The position numbers were made by a program, and so were the translations under genes. From assembly GCA_031276035.1 (NCBI GenBank), contig JAISNV010000043.1, forward strand, positions 1-64,000: a DNA stretch of 64,000 nucleotides. Reading direction: 5' to 3'. Each line of letters opens with the position of its first letter. Within the stretch, counting starts at the first letter, position 1. The notes beneath the pieces were generated by a model. That model made no database searches. It worked only from the letters and a program-made list of their open reading frames with translations, and was not told the origin of the DNA. The DNA is from Bacteroidales bacterium. Its GTDB lineage: Bacteria > Bacteroidota > Bacteroidia > Bacteroidales > BM520. Shown here piece after piece: positions 16,321 to 29,400 of the stretch.

Positions 16321-18459
16321 TTACCTTACAATAGTCAATTCATCTATTAAGTTTTGAGCTTTACCTAATTTTTCTATTACAAATAGAATAAAACGTGCGT
16401 CAACCGATATTGTTCTTTGAACTTTCTGTTCAAAAGAAATGTCGCCACTCATTGCTTCCCAATTACCATCGAAAGCCAAACCAATCAAATTACCTTCACC
16501 GTCGAGGACGGGACTACCGGAATTACCGCCTGTAATATCGTTCGTGGAAATAAAATTAACTATCATTTCGCCATCATCAGCATATTCGCCGTAGTCTTTC
16601 GTATTAAATAATTCTATTAAATCATCAGGCAATCCGAACTCCCAGTTATTAGGAATATATTTCTCCATCACACCTTCCATAGTTGTTTCAAAATTATATG
16701 TAACCGCATCCGCAGGTTGATAAGAGGCTATGTTTCCATAAGTTAACCTCATTGTAAAATTAGCATCGGGATAAAAATTTCTTTCAGGATACATTTCCAT
16801 TAATGCTTGCATATATAAACGCGAAGCCTTATTTTCAATTATATCGCTTTGTTCGGTCAAATTCAGAAGGTTTATATAAGATTCTCTTATGCTGACTAAA
16901 ATAGCAAATAAAGGATCTTTATCCAAACTTTTCGGTTTTTCAAACCAATTGTTCAAACGTTCAGGCGAAGTAAAAACGGATTTTTCAAAGGCATTATTAA
17001 TATATTTAGTGAAATCTCCATTGTTTTTATCACCAATTTTTAAAATCAATTCGGGAAGAAATTCCCTTGGTATATCCTGATAAAATAAATTTAATAGTGC
17101 TATGCTTGCATCTTTATCCAAATCGGCATTATAATTTTTGAAAAAGTTTTCCGAAGCGGGGCGCAAGCGGTCAACTGTATTTTTATAATCACTGTTATTT
17201 TCTTTAAGAAGGTCATTCAATTTGATGTAATTCATTGAATAAGAGATGGCTTCACCGCCTCTGAGACCGGCTTCGACATGATAAGTAATTGCCGATTGAT
17301 ATTTTGACATCACATCATATCTTTCTTGAAAATCCTTTAATACATTACTGTATTTTGCTTTACGTTTAGCATCTTGATTTATCCATTTTGTAAAATCTGC
17401 TTCCATTGTTTCTTTCTTTTCTACAACCTTATTACGTTTAAGTTGCTTAACCTGACCGATAAAGTATTTCCAATAATTACTAACACTTGCCTGTTTCGAA
17501 GCATATTGAATGAAAACTTCAGGATCTGCATCCATGTGCGCACGGTAAACATCCAACTTTGTTGTACGGCATTTTACTAATGACGGACCTTGATGCTCGA
17601 TAATAAGTTTCACATTTTGAGAAGATGAATATCTGTCGGTAGAACCCGGATATCCGAGAATCATTGCATAATCGCCTTCATCAACTCCTTTTAAAGAGAT
17701 AGGAAGATAGTATTTTGATTGCATAGGAATATTATTTTCCGAGTAAGTTGCGGGCGAACCGTCGGGAGCCGTATATACGCGGAAAATCATAAAATCGCCT
17801 TTATGTCGGGGCCAGGTCCAATTATCTGTATCGGCACCATATTTTCCTATTCCCCACGGCGGACAAGCTACCAGACGAACATCTTCATAAACATCATATT
17901 CAAACAAAATATATTGATTACCATGATAAAACGGAATAATCTGAACACGAATGTTTTTATCGCCTTTTCTTTCATTAACAGTGTTCTTAATCGTTTCTGA
18001 GATTTTTTTGTTACGAGTTTCTTCATTCATATCATCATTGATGTTTTCTAAAACAATATTTGTAACATCTTCAACATAAGACAAGAAAGACACTCTCAGA
18101 CCGGGATTTGAAAGTTCTTCTTTCAAATCATAAGCCCAGAAACCATCGTTAAGATAATCATTTTCTAAAGACGAATGTGCCTGAACCTGACCGATTCCGC
18201 AGTGATGGTTAGTAAGAAGCAATCCGTTCGGAGAAATAAGTTCTCCGGTACAGCCACCACCAAATTGAACAATGGCATCCTTTAAACTTGGCTTATTTAA
18301 ATCGAAAATTTGATCAGCCGTAAGTTTACAACCTAATGCCTGCATTTCGGCGAGGTTCTGTCCGTTAAGCATATAAGGCAACCACATGCCTTCATCAGCT
18401 TTTAAAGCATTAAACGACAATAATAGTATCGCCGAAATTGTTAGTAAAATTTTTTTCAT
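16321..18459 (-). CDS. dpp7: S46 family dipeptidyl-peptidase, DPP7-like
   Basis: This 712-residue protein is an exported S46 serine peptidase that removes N-terminal dipeptides. It has a signal peptide (first ~21 residues, ending near ALKA), then DEGMWLPYML typical of mature S46 enzymes. The chymotrypsin-like catalytic parts are GLLLTNHHCG (His85/86) and GGNSGSP (Ser647). The residue that separates specificities lies in AFDGNWEAMSGD: Gly665, which in Porphyromonas DPP7 marks preference for hydrophobic P1 residues, whereas DPP11 has Arg there. The enzyme would act in the periplasm, supplying dipeptides for an amino-acid-fermenting lifestyle. It is followed by its own terminator. Confidence 0.95.
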   Translation of the reverse strand: MKKILLTISAILLLSFNALKADEGMWLPYMLNGQNLAEMQALGCKLTADQIFDLNKPSLKDAIVQFGGGCTGELISPNGLLLTNHHCGIGQVQAHSSLENDYLNDGFWAYDLKEELSNPGLRVSFLSYVEDVTNIVLENINDDMNEETRNKKISETIKNTVNERKGDKNIRVQIIPFYHGNQYILFEYDVYEDVRLVACPPWGIGKYGADTDNWTWPRHKGDFMIFRVYTAPDGSPATYSENNIPMQSKYYLPISLKGVDEGDYAMILGYPGSTDRYSSSQNVKLIIEHQGPSLVKCRTTKLDVYRAHMDADPEVFIQYASKQASVSNYWKYFIGQVKQLKRNKVVEKKETMEADFTKWINQDAKRKAKYSNVLKDFQERYDVMSKYQSAITYHVEAGLRGGEAISYSMNYIKLNDLLKENNSDYKNTVDRLRPASENFFKNYNADLDKDASIALLNLFYQDIPREFLPELILKIGDKNNGDFTKYINNAFEKSVFTSPERLNNWFEKPKSLDKDPLFAILVSIRESYINLLNLTEQSDIIENKASRLYMQALMEMYPERNFYPDANFTMRLTYGNIASYQPADAVTYNFETTMEGVMEKYIPNNWEFGLPDDLIELFNTKDYGEYADDGEMIVNFISTNDITGGNSGSPVLDGEGNLIGLAFDGNWEAMSGDISFEQKVQRTISVDARFILFVIEKLGKAQNLIDELTIVR

Positions 18460-18784
18460 ATCAATATAAGATTAAAATTCAGAATTTATTGAAGTTGTAA
18501 TTATAATCGCATATCCTCAAACTATATTTATTGAATAAGGATATGCCGTTACGGCTTGAAATAATCTTGTTAATTCTAATAAGTTTTTCAGGAAAAGATT
18601 CTATAGAACTCAACATCATTGCTGCAACATTATATAAATTATAATCTACAAAAGTAAGAATCATTGAAATATAAAAAGCATCTTTTATGAAGTTTTTATA
18701 AACAGTTCTTGAAATTTCTTTAAATAAAATTTCTTTATCATTTGACTATAACTATATTAAATATCTGTGATTATTTTAGTAAAA
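18460..18784. other. Gap between DPP7 and the giant surface protein gene
   Basis: This AT-rich stretch holds the possible DPP7 promoter box and a 61-codon open frame on the minus strand (18479-18664) with no recognisable features. I see no terminator hairpin for the giant gene. Confidence 0.4.
18648..18656 (-). promoter_or_regulatory. Possible -7 box of DPP7
   Basis: The minus strand reads TACTTTTGT (TAnnTTTGY), 188 bases before the DPP7 ATG. That implies an untranslated leader of about 180 bases. Confidence 0.4.
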
Positions 18785-21700
18785 CTATTTCAGGACGACG
18801 TACTTTCTCACAAATTGCTTATTCTTATTATGTACAACAAGCATATATATTCCATTTGTCAGATTTTGTACAGAATACTTGTAGCGATAAATATTATCCG
18901 AAACATTGATATTCTCCGAATGAAGTTTTTTGCCGTTATTATCATAAATCTCAATCTTGACTTCACTTTCTAAGTTTATCAATTCTATCGTCAATTCATT
19001 ACTTACCGGATTCGGATATAATTTGACTTCTGAATTATCTTCATATTCATCAATACCATAATAACTTGTAATAATAATCTCTCGCCCATCACTTTCACAT
19101 CCGTTGAGAAAAGCTTTGACTTTTAATACCGCTTCTCCGGTATTTAAAACATAAACCGTACATCTCGGAGAATTATTTTGAACTATATACCAACCATCGC
19201 TGATGATAGTCCATTCATAAGTGTAATTTTGATTGTTCGGAGAAACCTCATATTCACAAATTTTTGCCCCGTTGCCCTCTTTTATTATTATTTCATTGGC
19301 GCCGTTAATGTAATTAATTTCCGGAATCGGTTTTATGATAATATTCTTTGTTACAATACTATCACATCCATAAAAGCTTTGAAAAATTTCCGTTTGTTCG
19401 CCGCTTTCGGTATAAATTTTATCTGCCCAATAATAGGCACCACAACTTTCAACATTGTCAAAATAATGCATATATTTCTTATGAATTGTGATTGTGTTCG
19501 TTACAACACTATCACAACCTGTTAGTTGACTCTCAAAAGTTTGTTGATAAACACCGCTGGTGTAATATGTCTGACCACCCCAAGTATAACTGTAACAGGC
19601 TTCAGCAATTGTATCTTTGTAATGTTTATCCAAAATTGTTAATACTAAATGTACGATACTATCGCAATTATTTGTTGCAACTAACGTCTTTGTATAAACA
19701 CCGCTTTGGATGTAAAGATCGCCTTCCCAATAATACTCATTGCAAACTTCCTGCAGGTCATCAACTTCATATTCTTCTACTATTGTTACATTATGAATCT
19801 CAGTACTGTCGCAATTGCTTTGTGTAATGAAAGTTTCTTGGTAGGTACCACTCTCAGTATAAATATTGCCGTTCCATTCATAAAATCCGCAATTTATTAT
19901 CTCTCTCATAATGCTGTATCCCGGATTAACCTGCAATTCCAACCGTATAATGCTGTCACAAAAATATTGATTTACATAAACCTGGTCTTCTGTTATTAGT
20001 CCTACTAAATTTTCAGTATCAATGTAAAAACCATGATTATCGTATATCTCGCCTTGGCATATTTTATCTTGAATAATTACTAATTCTCGCGGATTTATTT
20101 GCAAAAACAATTCAACAATACTGTCACAGAGATAGGCACTTACAAACTGCTGACTCTCAGTATATGTTTGCCCGCCCAAACCTTCCGTACTTACTTCAAA
20201 TCCATTTTCATTGTATATCTCACCTTCGCAGACTATAGCTTCTATCGGAGTATAAACATAATCGGAGATTGTTAAATTCAATATTAAAATACTGTCGCAA
20301 TCGTATTCTTGAGTATAGTAATGTCTTTCGTAAATTCCACTCTGATTATAAGTTTGTCCTTGCCAGAAGTATGGAACACAAGTTTGAACTGTTTCGTGTA
20401 AGTAATATTCCGGATAAATCGTAAGATTTTTCCTTACAACGCTATCGCACCCATGTTGATTCGAAAGTATTTGTTCATATAATCCGGTTTCTGTATAAAT
20501 TATACCGTTCCATTCATACTCCCCACAAAATGTTACATTTTCTACCGTATAAATTATCTCAGGGGGATAAATCGTGATTGTCTTTATTACAATACTGTCA
20601 CAATCATGCTCGTTTTTAAAACTTTGAGAGTACACACCATTCTCTGTGTAAATTATACCGTTCCAATCATACTGACCGCAACCGAAATCATCTTCATAGT
20701 AGAATTCTATTTCCGGATAAATCGTTAACTCGATTGTTATTATGCTGTCACAATTATTCTGCGCTATAAATGTCCTTGTGTAAATACCGTTCTGAGTGTA
20801 TAAAATACCATATATTTCAATGGCGCCACAACTTTCGTAAATTTCGGTATGTTCGTAGGCAGGAAGTATTGCAAAATTTAATGTTACTGTGCTGTCACAG
20901 CCGAATCTATTTGTGAAGGTTTGAATGTAAATACCGCTTTCCTCTAAAAGTTGATTACCCCACTGATAATTGCCGCAATGAGTATAGCTCGCTGTGTTTG
21001 TTTCAGGATGTGTAATAGTAAGGTTTAAAGTTGTAATACTATCGCAACCGTAAGATTGGGTGGAGGAAACGTGTTCAAAAGTATAAGTGCCGATTAGTTC
21101 TTCCGTGTTGATTGAAAATCCATGTTTGTTATACTCAAAACCTTGACAAATACTGTCGTTGATATGTGTGTCATAACTGTTGTGAATGGTAATATTCATC
21201 ACAACAATACTGTCACAACCATTATATTTTTCGTAAGTTTTAAAATATTCACCACTTTGAGTATAAATATCTCCATCCCAATAATATTCATCACAAGATT
21301 GACCGCTCTCGTAACTATATTCGGGAGTACCGTTCATACTTAGTGTTAATGTAACGATACTATCACAACCCGTAAGTTTACTTGTTAGATTTTGAGTATA
21401 AACTCCACCTTCGGTATATCCAACATTATTCCAATTGTAAACATAACAACCTACATCAGTGATTTCAACACTGTCTATAGGAGTTACATATATATCCAAA
21501 CTAACAATACTGTCACAACCGTAAATATCGGTGAAAACTTTGGTGTAGTTATCACTAATTGTGTAAGTCTGTCCAGCCCAAACTACTTCCCCACAACCAT
21601 AAAGTGCGCCCATATGATATTCAGTACTCCTTAAATCCAAGTTTAATTCCCTGATGCTATCACAACCGTAAATATCCTGATAAATCTTCCTGTAGATACC

Positions 21701-24700
21701 GCTTTGGATGTAAAGTTCGCCTTCCCAATAATATTGATAGCAATCTATAACATTTTGTCTGTAGACTTCACCCGGATTTATAAATAAATTCAAGACCGCA
21801 ATACTGTCACAACCGTATTGAGTTTTGAACTCTTTGATATATAATCCGCTTTGAGTATAAATTTCGCCGTTCCATTCATAATTGCCGCATATGTGAACTT
21901 GTTCAAATGTATCATGAACCGGGTTAACCGTTAAATGTAAAGTCACAATACTGTCACAGCCGTTTTGTGCTTTAAATGTTTGCCTGTAAGTACCGCTTTC
22001 GGTATATCTTTGATAATTCCATGTGTAGCTGCCGCAGACTTCTTCCCAGAACTGTTCGGCTTTCATCGGATTGATATGTAAGTCCAGCGACACAATACTG
22101 TCGCAGCCGTATTCATCCTGTAAAATTTGAGTATAAATCCCACTATTGTTGTACACATTGCCATTCCAAACATAGGACACACATGCAGTATCATATAAGA
22201 AATGGATTTCGTTATTCCTGATTGTCAGATGAAGCATTACCAGACTATCGCAACCGTGTTGGTCTGTTAACATTTTCGGATAAATACCGGTTTTAGTGTA
22301 GGTTTGGCCGTACCACTCATAGCTTTCACAAGCAACTTTGCCAATATTATATATTTGAGGTTGGTAAATAGTAAGTGTTAAAATGACAACACTGTCACAA
22401 CCATTTTGGGTATTAAATGTTTGCTGATATATACCACTTTGGGTATATTCTCTTTCGTTCCAGATATATTTCCCACAAGCCTCATCAAATATGTTCTCAA
22501 ATATATTATTGTTAATTATCAAGTCTAATGTTACAATACTGTCGCAACCATTTATATCTTTAAAACTTTGTTGGTAAATTCCGCTTTGGGTATAAACTTG
22601 ATTGTTCCAAATGTAGGTACCACAACTTTCATCTTCGATATCAATTTCCTGTTTACTTAAAAGTGTCAATGTCAGATAAACCAAGCTGTCACAGCCATGT
22701 GAATCGATAAATGTTTGGTGATATAAATTCGTACCTAAAGATGTGTATGTTTGTCCCGCCCATGTATAGCTTTCGCAGGTGGAAACTTCATCATAAAAAA
22801 TTTCCGTATTACGGATACTGATATCCATGTAAACAGTGCTGTCGCAATTGTGGATATCCGTATATGACTTAGAATATATTCCGCTTGATGTATAGATTGT
22901 TCCGTCCCAATCGTAACTATTGCAACCAATACCTTCCAAGTAAGTGTCTGTATCATTATGAATTGTCAAATACATTGTTACAGTACTGTCGCAATTGTCG
23001 GCAGTTTTTAAAATCTGAACATATTGCCCACTGCGGTCATATTCTATGCCATTCCATAAATAGTTGTCGCAAGACTCTTGAGTAAAGCTATCTGTTGCTG
23101 TGTTATACATTGTAAGATCTAATGTTACTATGCTGTCGCAACCGTTGATATCTTCAAACACTTGTTGGTAAATGCCACTTTTAGTATAATTATTTGTTCC
23201 CCAAAAATATCTGTCGCAGCCGTAATCGCTTATTATTATACTTTGTGGTTGATGAACGGTTAAATTCATTGTAACAATGCTGTCACAGCCTTTTTCATCA
23301 ATAAAACCTTGTGAATAGATGCCGCTTACGGGATAAATTTGCCCGTTCCAATTGTATTCTCCGCAGGATGTTTGTTCAATTTCTCCGGAATAGGAATCGT
23401 AGAGAATAAGGCGTAAATATTCTATGCTATCGCAGCCGTATGTAGTCTGAAAAACTTTTGAATAAACTCCCGACTGAGTATAAGTATCGCCGTACCATAT
23501 ATAATTTTCGCAGGTTTCAACATCTATACTGTTGATCGGCTGAGGATGGATTGTCAAATCCAAGTTGACAACACTATCACAACCATATTGAGTTTTTAGG
23601 TTTTTAGTATAGAGGCCGCTCTCGGTTAAGTAAGTACCTCCCCAATAATATCTCCCGCAAGCTTGTTCCTGAAAAGTTTGAGAAGAACTTTTATGTATGG
23701 TCAGATTTAAAGTTAACACACTATCACAACCGTTAGTTGTTTGCAAAGTGTGTTCATATGCACCAGATTCCGTATAAGTTTGTCCGTACCAAGTATAGCT
23801 GTCGCAAACTTGACGTGTAATGCCGGTGGTTGTAGAATAATGTAAAAATAAATCTAAAGTAATAATGCTATCGCAACCTTGATTCATCGGCACTAAATGA
23901 GTATATCGTCCGGGAGAAGTTAAGGTTTGACCATAAAAATCATAGCTGTCGCAAGCACGGGTGTTGATATAACGGGCGGGAGCATCTAATACGGTAATTG
24001 AGACTGTTACAATACTATCACAATTATATTGATTACTACCGGAATATATTACTAAAGTATCATTTTCAGGATAAAAAGAGAAACCATACTTATTATATAA
24101 TTCGCCTTTACATACGGTATCTTCAACATATAAAGCAAGTCCTTCGGTAATCTCAAAATTTGCACTCAAATAAGTAGTATCAATAACAAGGTACGGACTT
24201 AATGTTCGTACCATCATATCTACTGTATAATTTCCGCTTTGAGTGTAAGTATGATAAATAGTATCCCCTACATATGATGTACCGTCTCCCATATTCCAGC
24301 AAACATCAACATATTCATCCAACAAGACTTCTGCTCTAAATTCTATCGGTGTATTTATACAATAAGACTGTGTTGAGGAAATCTCGTAACTCAACACATC
24401 ATCAATATACATAACGAAAATTTTACCTCCGAAAGAGCAAATAAACCCATAATTACTATATCTTGACAAAATATTTCCCACAATTCCACCTTGACTGGTA
24501 ATCCTATGAACCTCATTGTTTGATAAAATTGTATAACCATAAGAGTATTTGGAATCTAAATACAGAAAGTTCGTATTACTAACATTTATTCCATTTACTT
24601 TTATGCTTGGGATATCCTCAGTAAGTGCAATAAAAGTAAAATAAAACAAATAATTGGATCTATGATCCGGGCTGGTGATAATAAAATCAGTGTGTGCTTG

Positions 24701-24784
24701 ATCCAACGGCGCCGTCTTAGTTATAGAAGACGAAGTTGTAAAAGTAGTATGAAGTGTTATAGGTTTATCTGCATGAAATTCCAT
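18785..24784 (-). pseudogene. Giant repeat surface protein, C-terminal part (frameshifted from 24826-25776)
   Basis: This 1,999-residue open frame is the downstream part of one broken gene. Residues 1-~140 continue an IgGFc-binding-like domain started upstream. Residues ~147-195 are a PKD domain (CWNMGDGTSYVGDTIYHTYT). Residues ~220-1,820 are about 32 tandem units of ~49 residues with the pattern C-x-x-Y-x-W-x-G-x-x-Y-x-x-S-G-x-Y, then GCDSI-V-x-L-x-L-x-I. An Ig-like domain follows, then a type A T9SS sorting domain (LYPNPVSNELTIEL, NGIYMLVV, KYVVLK end). The product would be secreted and surface-anchored, perhaps an adhesin. The frame is open upstream of the first Met to ~24877, where the shift lies. 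It has no start context of its own. Confidence 0.85.
19310..24127 (-). repeat. About 32 tandem ~147-base coding repeats
   Basis: Each unit encodes ~49 residues with two cysteines, one opening the unit (CGxYxWNG type) and one in GCDSI. Four units (the first and the 21st, 27th and 28th) are a longer or more diverged type without the Y-x-W core and carrying NKYGF/NKHGF/NENGF/NDHGF-like segments. The units are diverged at DNA level, so they are old and not recently amplified. The paired cysteines suggest disulfides in an oxidising extracellular setting. Confidence 0.9.
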
Positions 24785-24825
24785 TGCTTCAGGCCAAAAG
24801 AAACCACTTTCGGATTCTCCTTTAT

Positions 24826-25776
24826 TTAAATTGTAAGAATACCCATTAGCATAGGTAATATATGTATTATCATAAAACCTATAGCGGTAAGATAATACTC
24901 AGTGCTACTGTTATTAACCATTATAGCTGATGCCTGCTTCCCGCAGTACTTGATAGGTATAGCCTGGTCATAAGTGTGAGAGGCAAGCAAATTATAATTT
25001 GGATTATTTAGTCTTTCCTTTTCATAGGTTGCAGAGTTACCCTGAAACACCGCAACTTGACCTCCTTGAACAACTTCTACCCAGGAACCGGATAAACCAA
25101 TTGTGTATTCAGGGAACTGACTTGAACTAGGAGGATGTTCGGCGCCAATCATATATACTTGACCTCGATTCAAAGTAACCTCAAACGGCAAATCTTTAAA
25201 CTGGCCGGTATTTGTATCTAATTTAGAAGTAATCTTAATACGTGTATTGTCCGTAGTCGCAACAATAGCGAATTGAGCGGCATAAACATCACCACAATCG
25301 TCAATATAATATCTAGTTCCGACTGTAGTTATAGAATAATCTTTTCCTAAACATCTTATCGGAAGCACCAATGTTGCATCAAAAGAATTTTCTGCTTGAT
25401 TTGAAGCATACACACAAATATTCTTTTCCGCTGTTATCAGCATGCCTGTATTCATTATAGTACCATATTCATCTGTATAAAACTGGGAATATGGTACCTC
25501 TAGTAATGTACGTGTCATTGCAGGCACAACAACGGTATTTGTGTATCCTGTAGTAGGATTAGAAATTGTTGCAGTAGTAACCTCTCTAGCAATAATTGTT
25601 AGTTGTAATTTATCATTATCATTGGGGACGGCAGTACAAGCCCTTTTTCCATTCTTCATGAAAGTTACCCAAAATTCCTTACCTTCAGTTGATGGAGATG
25701 TATTTTGACAGTATATTTGTGGACTTAACGCGGAAAGCATTAAAATTAAAAATAGTATTTTAATCTTATTTTCCAT
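24826..25776 (-). pseudogene. Giant surface protein, N-terminal part with IgGFc-binding-like domain
   Basis: This 316-residue frame starts with a signal peptide (MENKIKILFLILMLSALSPQ, cleavage near YCQN). It continues with STEGKEFWVTFMKNG, typical of the IgGFc-binding N-terminal domain found in Bacteroidota surface proteins. After TEYYLTAIGF (ending ~24878) the frame turns to a short hydrophobic nonsense tail. If one base is added in the run of four Ts (plus-strand A run 24874-24877), reading goes on as YDNTYITYANGYSYNLNKGE and joins the downstream frame without a stop. The joined length is exactly 2,331 codons. So this is one gene with a one-base deletion or a sequencing error. Its promoter box is at 25838-25846. 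Confidence 0.88.
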
Positions 25777-25837
25777 GACAGGAATTTTTAAACTTATCTC
25801 ATTCGAATTAAATTACACATTGGTAAGACAAATGTTT

Positions 25838-25846
25838 GCAAATATA
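25838..25846 (-). promoter_or_regulatory. Probable -7 box of the giant surface protein gene
   Basis: The minus strand reads TATATTTGC (TAnnTTTGC), 62 bases before the ATG. A TTTG lies upstream, but at 27 bases the spacing is too long for a good -33. Confidence 0.5.
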
Positions 25847-26395
25847 TTAAATTTTATTAAAATAAAAAAAATTCAAATAATTAATTATTGCTCTTCTATT
25901 ATATAAAACATATCCAGAATAATAGAGACTGTAAAAAATCGGTAGTTTTTATGATTATTTTTGATTTTTACATTTTCAGTTAACTTACCTGATATCGAAA
26001 TGTTTTGTTGTTTAAACTCTATATGGAAACTGTTTTTTAGCAAAGATGATACATATATTGTATTTTACCAAATTTATACATTAGGTTTCAATAGACTTTA
26101 TCTGGAAATGTTAATAAATACAATCTGTCTTTCCGATAAATGTATAGCAGAAAAATAATTAAATCTGGCATTAGAATAAACCACATTATGCTTAAATGAC
26201 TTATCATTATTTCTTCAAATTGACGATAATCTATTTTATAGCACTGAATTTTGTGAAAAAATTTATTTAAGATATAAATTATTTAGTATAAAATATATGA
26301 ATATAAAAATCATGCGGCAATTCTATAAATCTTTTGGCTTATATTTATTATCGATTTAATCTCTATACTAAAATCTTTCATTTTTCAATTTTTAC

Positions 26396-26404
26396 TATAT
26401 TTGC
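26396..26404 (+). promoter_or_regulatory. Probable -7 box of the TolB-like gene
   Basis: TATATTTGC matches TAnnTTTGC and lies 29 bases before the GTG start at 26433. No clean -33 TTTG is seen. Confidence 0.5.
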
Positions 26405-26432
26405 AAGCCAAAGAGCTTTTTGATTTTTTGAG

Positions 26433-29400
26433 GTGAAGAAAAAATTTCAACATATTAAAATTATATCCGCATTAATTCTTTTAGTGCTTTCATCTTTCAA
26501 TTCTTATGCCCAGTTTTACAATGGCTCTAATATGACTTTCGGTAAAAGGAAAGTACAATATAAAAACTTTAAGTGGAATTATTACGATCATTCTAATTAT
26601 CAAATTTATTTTTATCAGAACGGGCAGAATTTGGCAATTTTTACTCATCAAGTATTGAAAGATTATTTACCTCAGCTTGAGAAAGATTTTAATACTCAGA
26701 TGCCGAGTAATATCCAATTTATAATTTTTAATACTCTCGGCGATTTAAAGCAAAGTAATCTCGGATCTCTTGCAAATACGAGTTATAACACTGGTGGAAT
26801 TGCTCATATTATCGACCGGAAAGTTTTTATGTATTTTAATGGCGATATTGCGGAATTTGAGAAACAAGTTAGGGCGGGAGCCTGTAAATTAGTTATACAA
26901 AATGCATTGGGCGGCAATAGGCTACGAGATAGGGTAAGTATTACTGATGATATTAATGAAAATGATTGGTTCGTTGACGGATTGGTTTCTTATTATTCCG
27001 ATAATTGGAACACAAAAATGGATGACGATTTTAAAAAAGTGTTTTTCAGCGGCAATATTAAAAAACTTAAACATGTTCAAGGCGAATATTCGGTAATTAT
27101 CGGGCATTCCGTTTGGAAATTTATTGCTGATAAATTCGGCAAGAATGCTATAAAAGAAATTGTTAGATATGCCCGTAGGTTAGACAATCCTTATGATGCT
27201 TTTAAGGTGGTTCTTAGTATCAATTTTAAGGAATTGGAAAAGGAATGGCGAAAATATTATGAAGAATATTATACTGATTATAAAGAAGATAATATAGAAA
27301 AACAAGATATACTTCTATCCAATAAAAGAAAAAAACATCTTATTTATAATAATATCAATTTCAGTTCCGACGGAAAATATATCACATATACTACTAACGA
27401 AATGGGATTGAAGAAGTTATATATTAAAGATCTGGAAACCGGCGATTTGAAACGTGTTTACAAAACAGGCTACAGATCTAATACAAAGATGGACAATACT
27501 TTTCCAGTTTTAGCTTGGCATCCTACCCGACCGATTTTGGCTGTAGCCGTAGAAGAAAAAGGTAGCGTTAAACTTTTTTTCTACACTATTTCGGATAATA
27601 ATAAAAAGAATTGGTTATTTCTTCAGAATCAGCAATTTTCAAGTCTGGGATTTCAGAAAGTTTTGGATATGAATTATTCTTTTGACGGTGCATATATAAT
27701 ATTCTCAGCCGTAAAAGACGGTCAAACCGATCTTTTCCTTTGGAATATAGTTTCCGGAGTTTCGGTTAATCTGACTAATGATATTTTCAACGATTTTAAT
27801 CCTGTATTTCTTAATAATCAGGGTGATATATTATTTTCTTCTAATAGGGGAAATGATCTTATAAATTTAAATCCTAATAATGATCTCTTTAGGATGAATG
27901 TTTTTCAGCCGGAAAAGGTAACGCGAATGACTAATACCACCAATGCCGATGAAATCATGCCTCAATGGATTCATAATAATTTGGTAACGTACATTTCGGA
28001 TAAAAACGGGATATACAATATGTACCTCGGTGAATTCGACAGTATTATCAGCTTTGTAGATACAATTACTCATTATAACTATTTTCTTAAAACAAAAAGT
28101 ATTACAGATTATAATAGTAATATTGTTGATTATGATGTTAAGAATAATACTGCCATTGAAATATTAAGTAATTACAACACATCTTTAATAAGTAAGAAAA
28201 CTATACCGGCACTCAGCAGTATTAATGACGGTTCCGGTATTGAAACCAAACTTGATAATACATATTATCGCAGCAGGCAATATATTGCAGATTCTCTGAC
28301 AAATGCTGTGCCTCAAAAGAAAGAGGTTCGACAATTTAAGGATGTGTTAAGTAAGGATTTACGACGAGAGTTCCCTACGAAATATGTTTCCGAAATGGAC
28401 CCGAGCACTCCCGACAGCGTCTGGGAACAGATTATTATAACTCATTATGAGGAAATTTCCGAAGAATTGAAAGAAGATGATTTTGCTCCCGATAAATGGA
28501 AAAATTATTATGTGGAGTTCTTTATCAATGATTTAATTACACAGTTGGATTTTTCTTCCATGAATTATTCCTATCAGCAATTTTCCGGAGGAAGTAATCC
28601 TATTTATCTTTATTCCGGATTTAATATTCTGCTTGGGACCGGCTTAACCGATTTGATGGAGGATTATCGCATTACAGGAGCATTTAGTTTGTCTAATGAT
28701 CTTGTAAATAATGAATATGCCATTTCTTTTTCTAACTTGAAAAAAAGATTGGATAAAGAGTTTATCTTTCATCGCAATACAGATTATACATACAATTCAT
28801 CCGAAATCGCCAAACTTCGTACCCATGAATTTATGTATAAACTTACCTGGCCGTTTACAGACTATTTACATGTAAGCGGAACTGCAATCTTGCGTAATAA
28901 TAAAACAGTAGATATTACTTTAGGAAGTCTTGAATCAATTGCTGAGCCCATTAAAAACACAAATTGGCTCGGATTTAAGGGAGAATTAACTTTTGACAAT
29001 ACATATCAGCTTTCTCAGAATATTTTGTTGGGAACACGTTTCAAAATATTTGGGGAATATAGTCAAATGATTGTTAAAGAGAATAGAAACATGGTAGTTT
29101 TAGGTTTTGATTTCAGAAATTACCAAAGAATTCACAGGCAGATGATTTTTGCTTGGCGAATTGCCGGCAGTACCTCTTTCGGTACAGACAGATTGATTTA
29201 TTACATGGGAGGTGTTGATAATTGGATTGTACCGAGATATAATTATGATAATCAAGTTAGTGATGAAATAAATTACGCGTATCAAACTTTAGCAACAAAC
29301 ATGCGCGGATTCAGTCAAAATACCAGAAACGGCCCGAATTTCATAGTTCTGAATACTGAAATAAGGCTTCCTGTTTTCAGATATTTTGCAAACAGGCCTT

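Larger units (their letters stand above)
25777..26432. other. Long AT-rich gap between divergent genes
   Basis: This 656-base gap holds divergent promoter boxes at 25838-25846 (minus) and 26396-26404 (plus). A 65-codon plus-strand frame at 25961-26158 has no recognisable motif and no promoter box near it. I see nothing else that I can support. Confidence 0.5.

Noticed and set aside
18479..18664. 61-codon minus-strand frame before DPP7
   Set aside because: No motif; it begins upstream of a likely promoter box and reads as leader sequence.
18785..25776. Programmed ribosomal frameshifting
   Set aside because: A run of four Ts is not a classic slippery heptamer and no stem-loop is obvious; deletion or sequencing error is simpler.
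25961..26158. 65-codon plus-strand frame in the gap before the TolB-like gene
   Set aside because: No signal, motif, promoter box or neighbour supports it.
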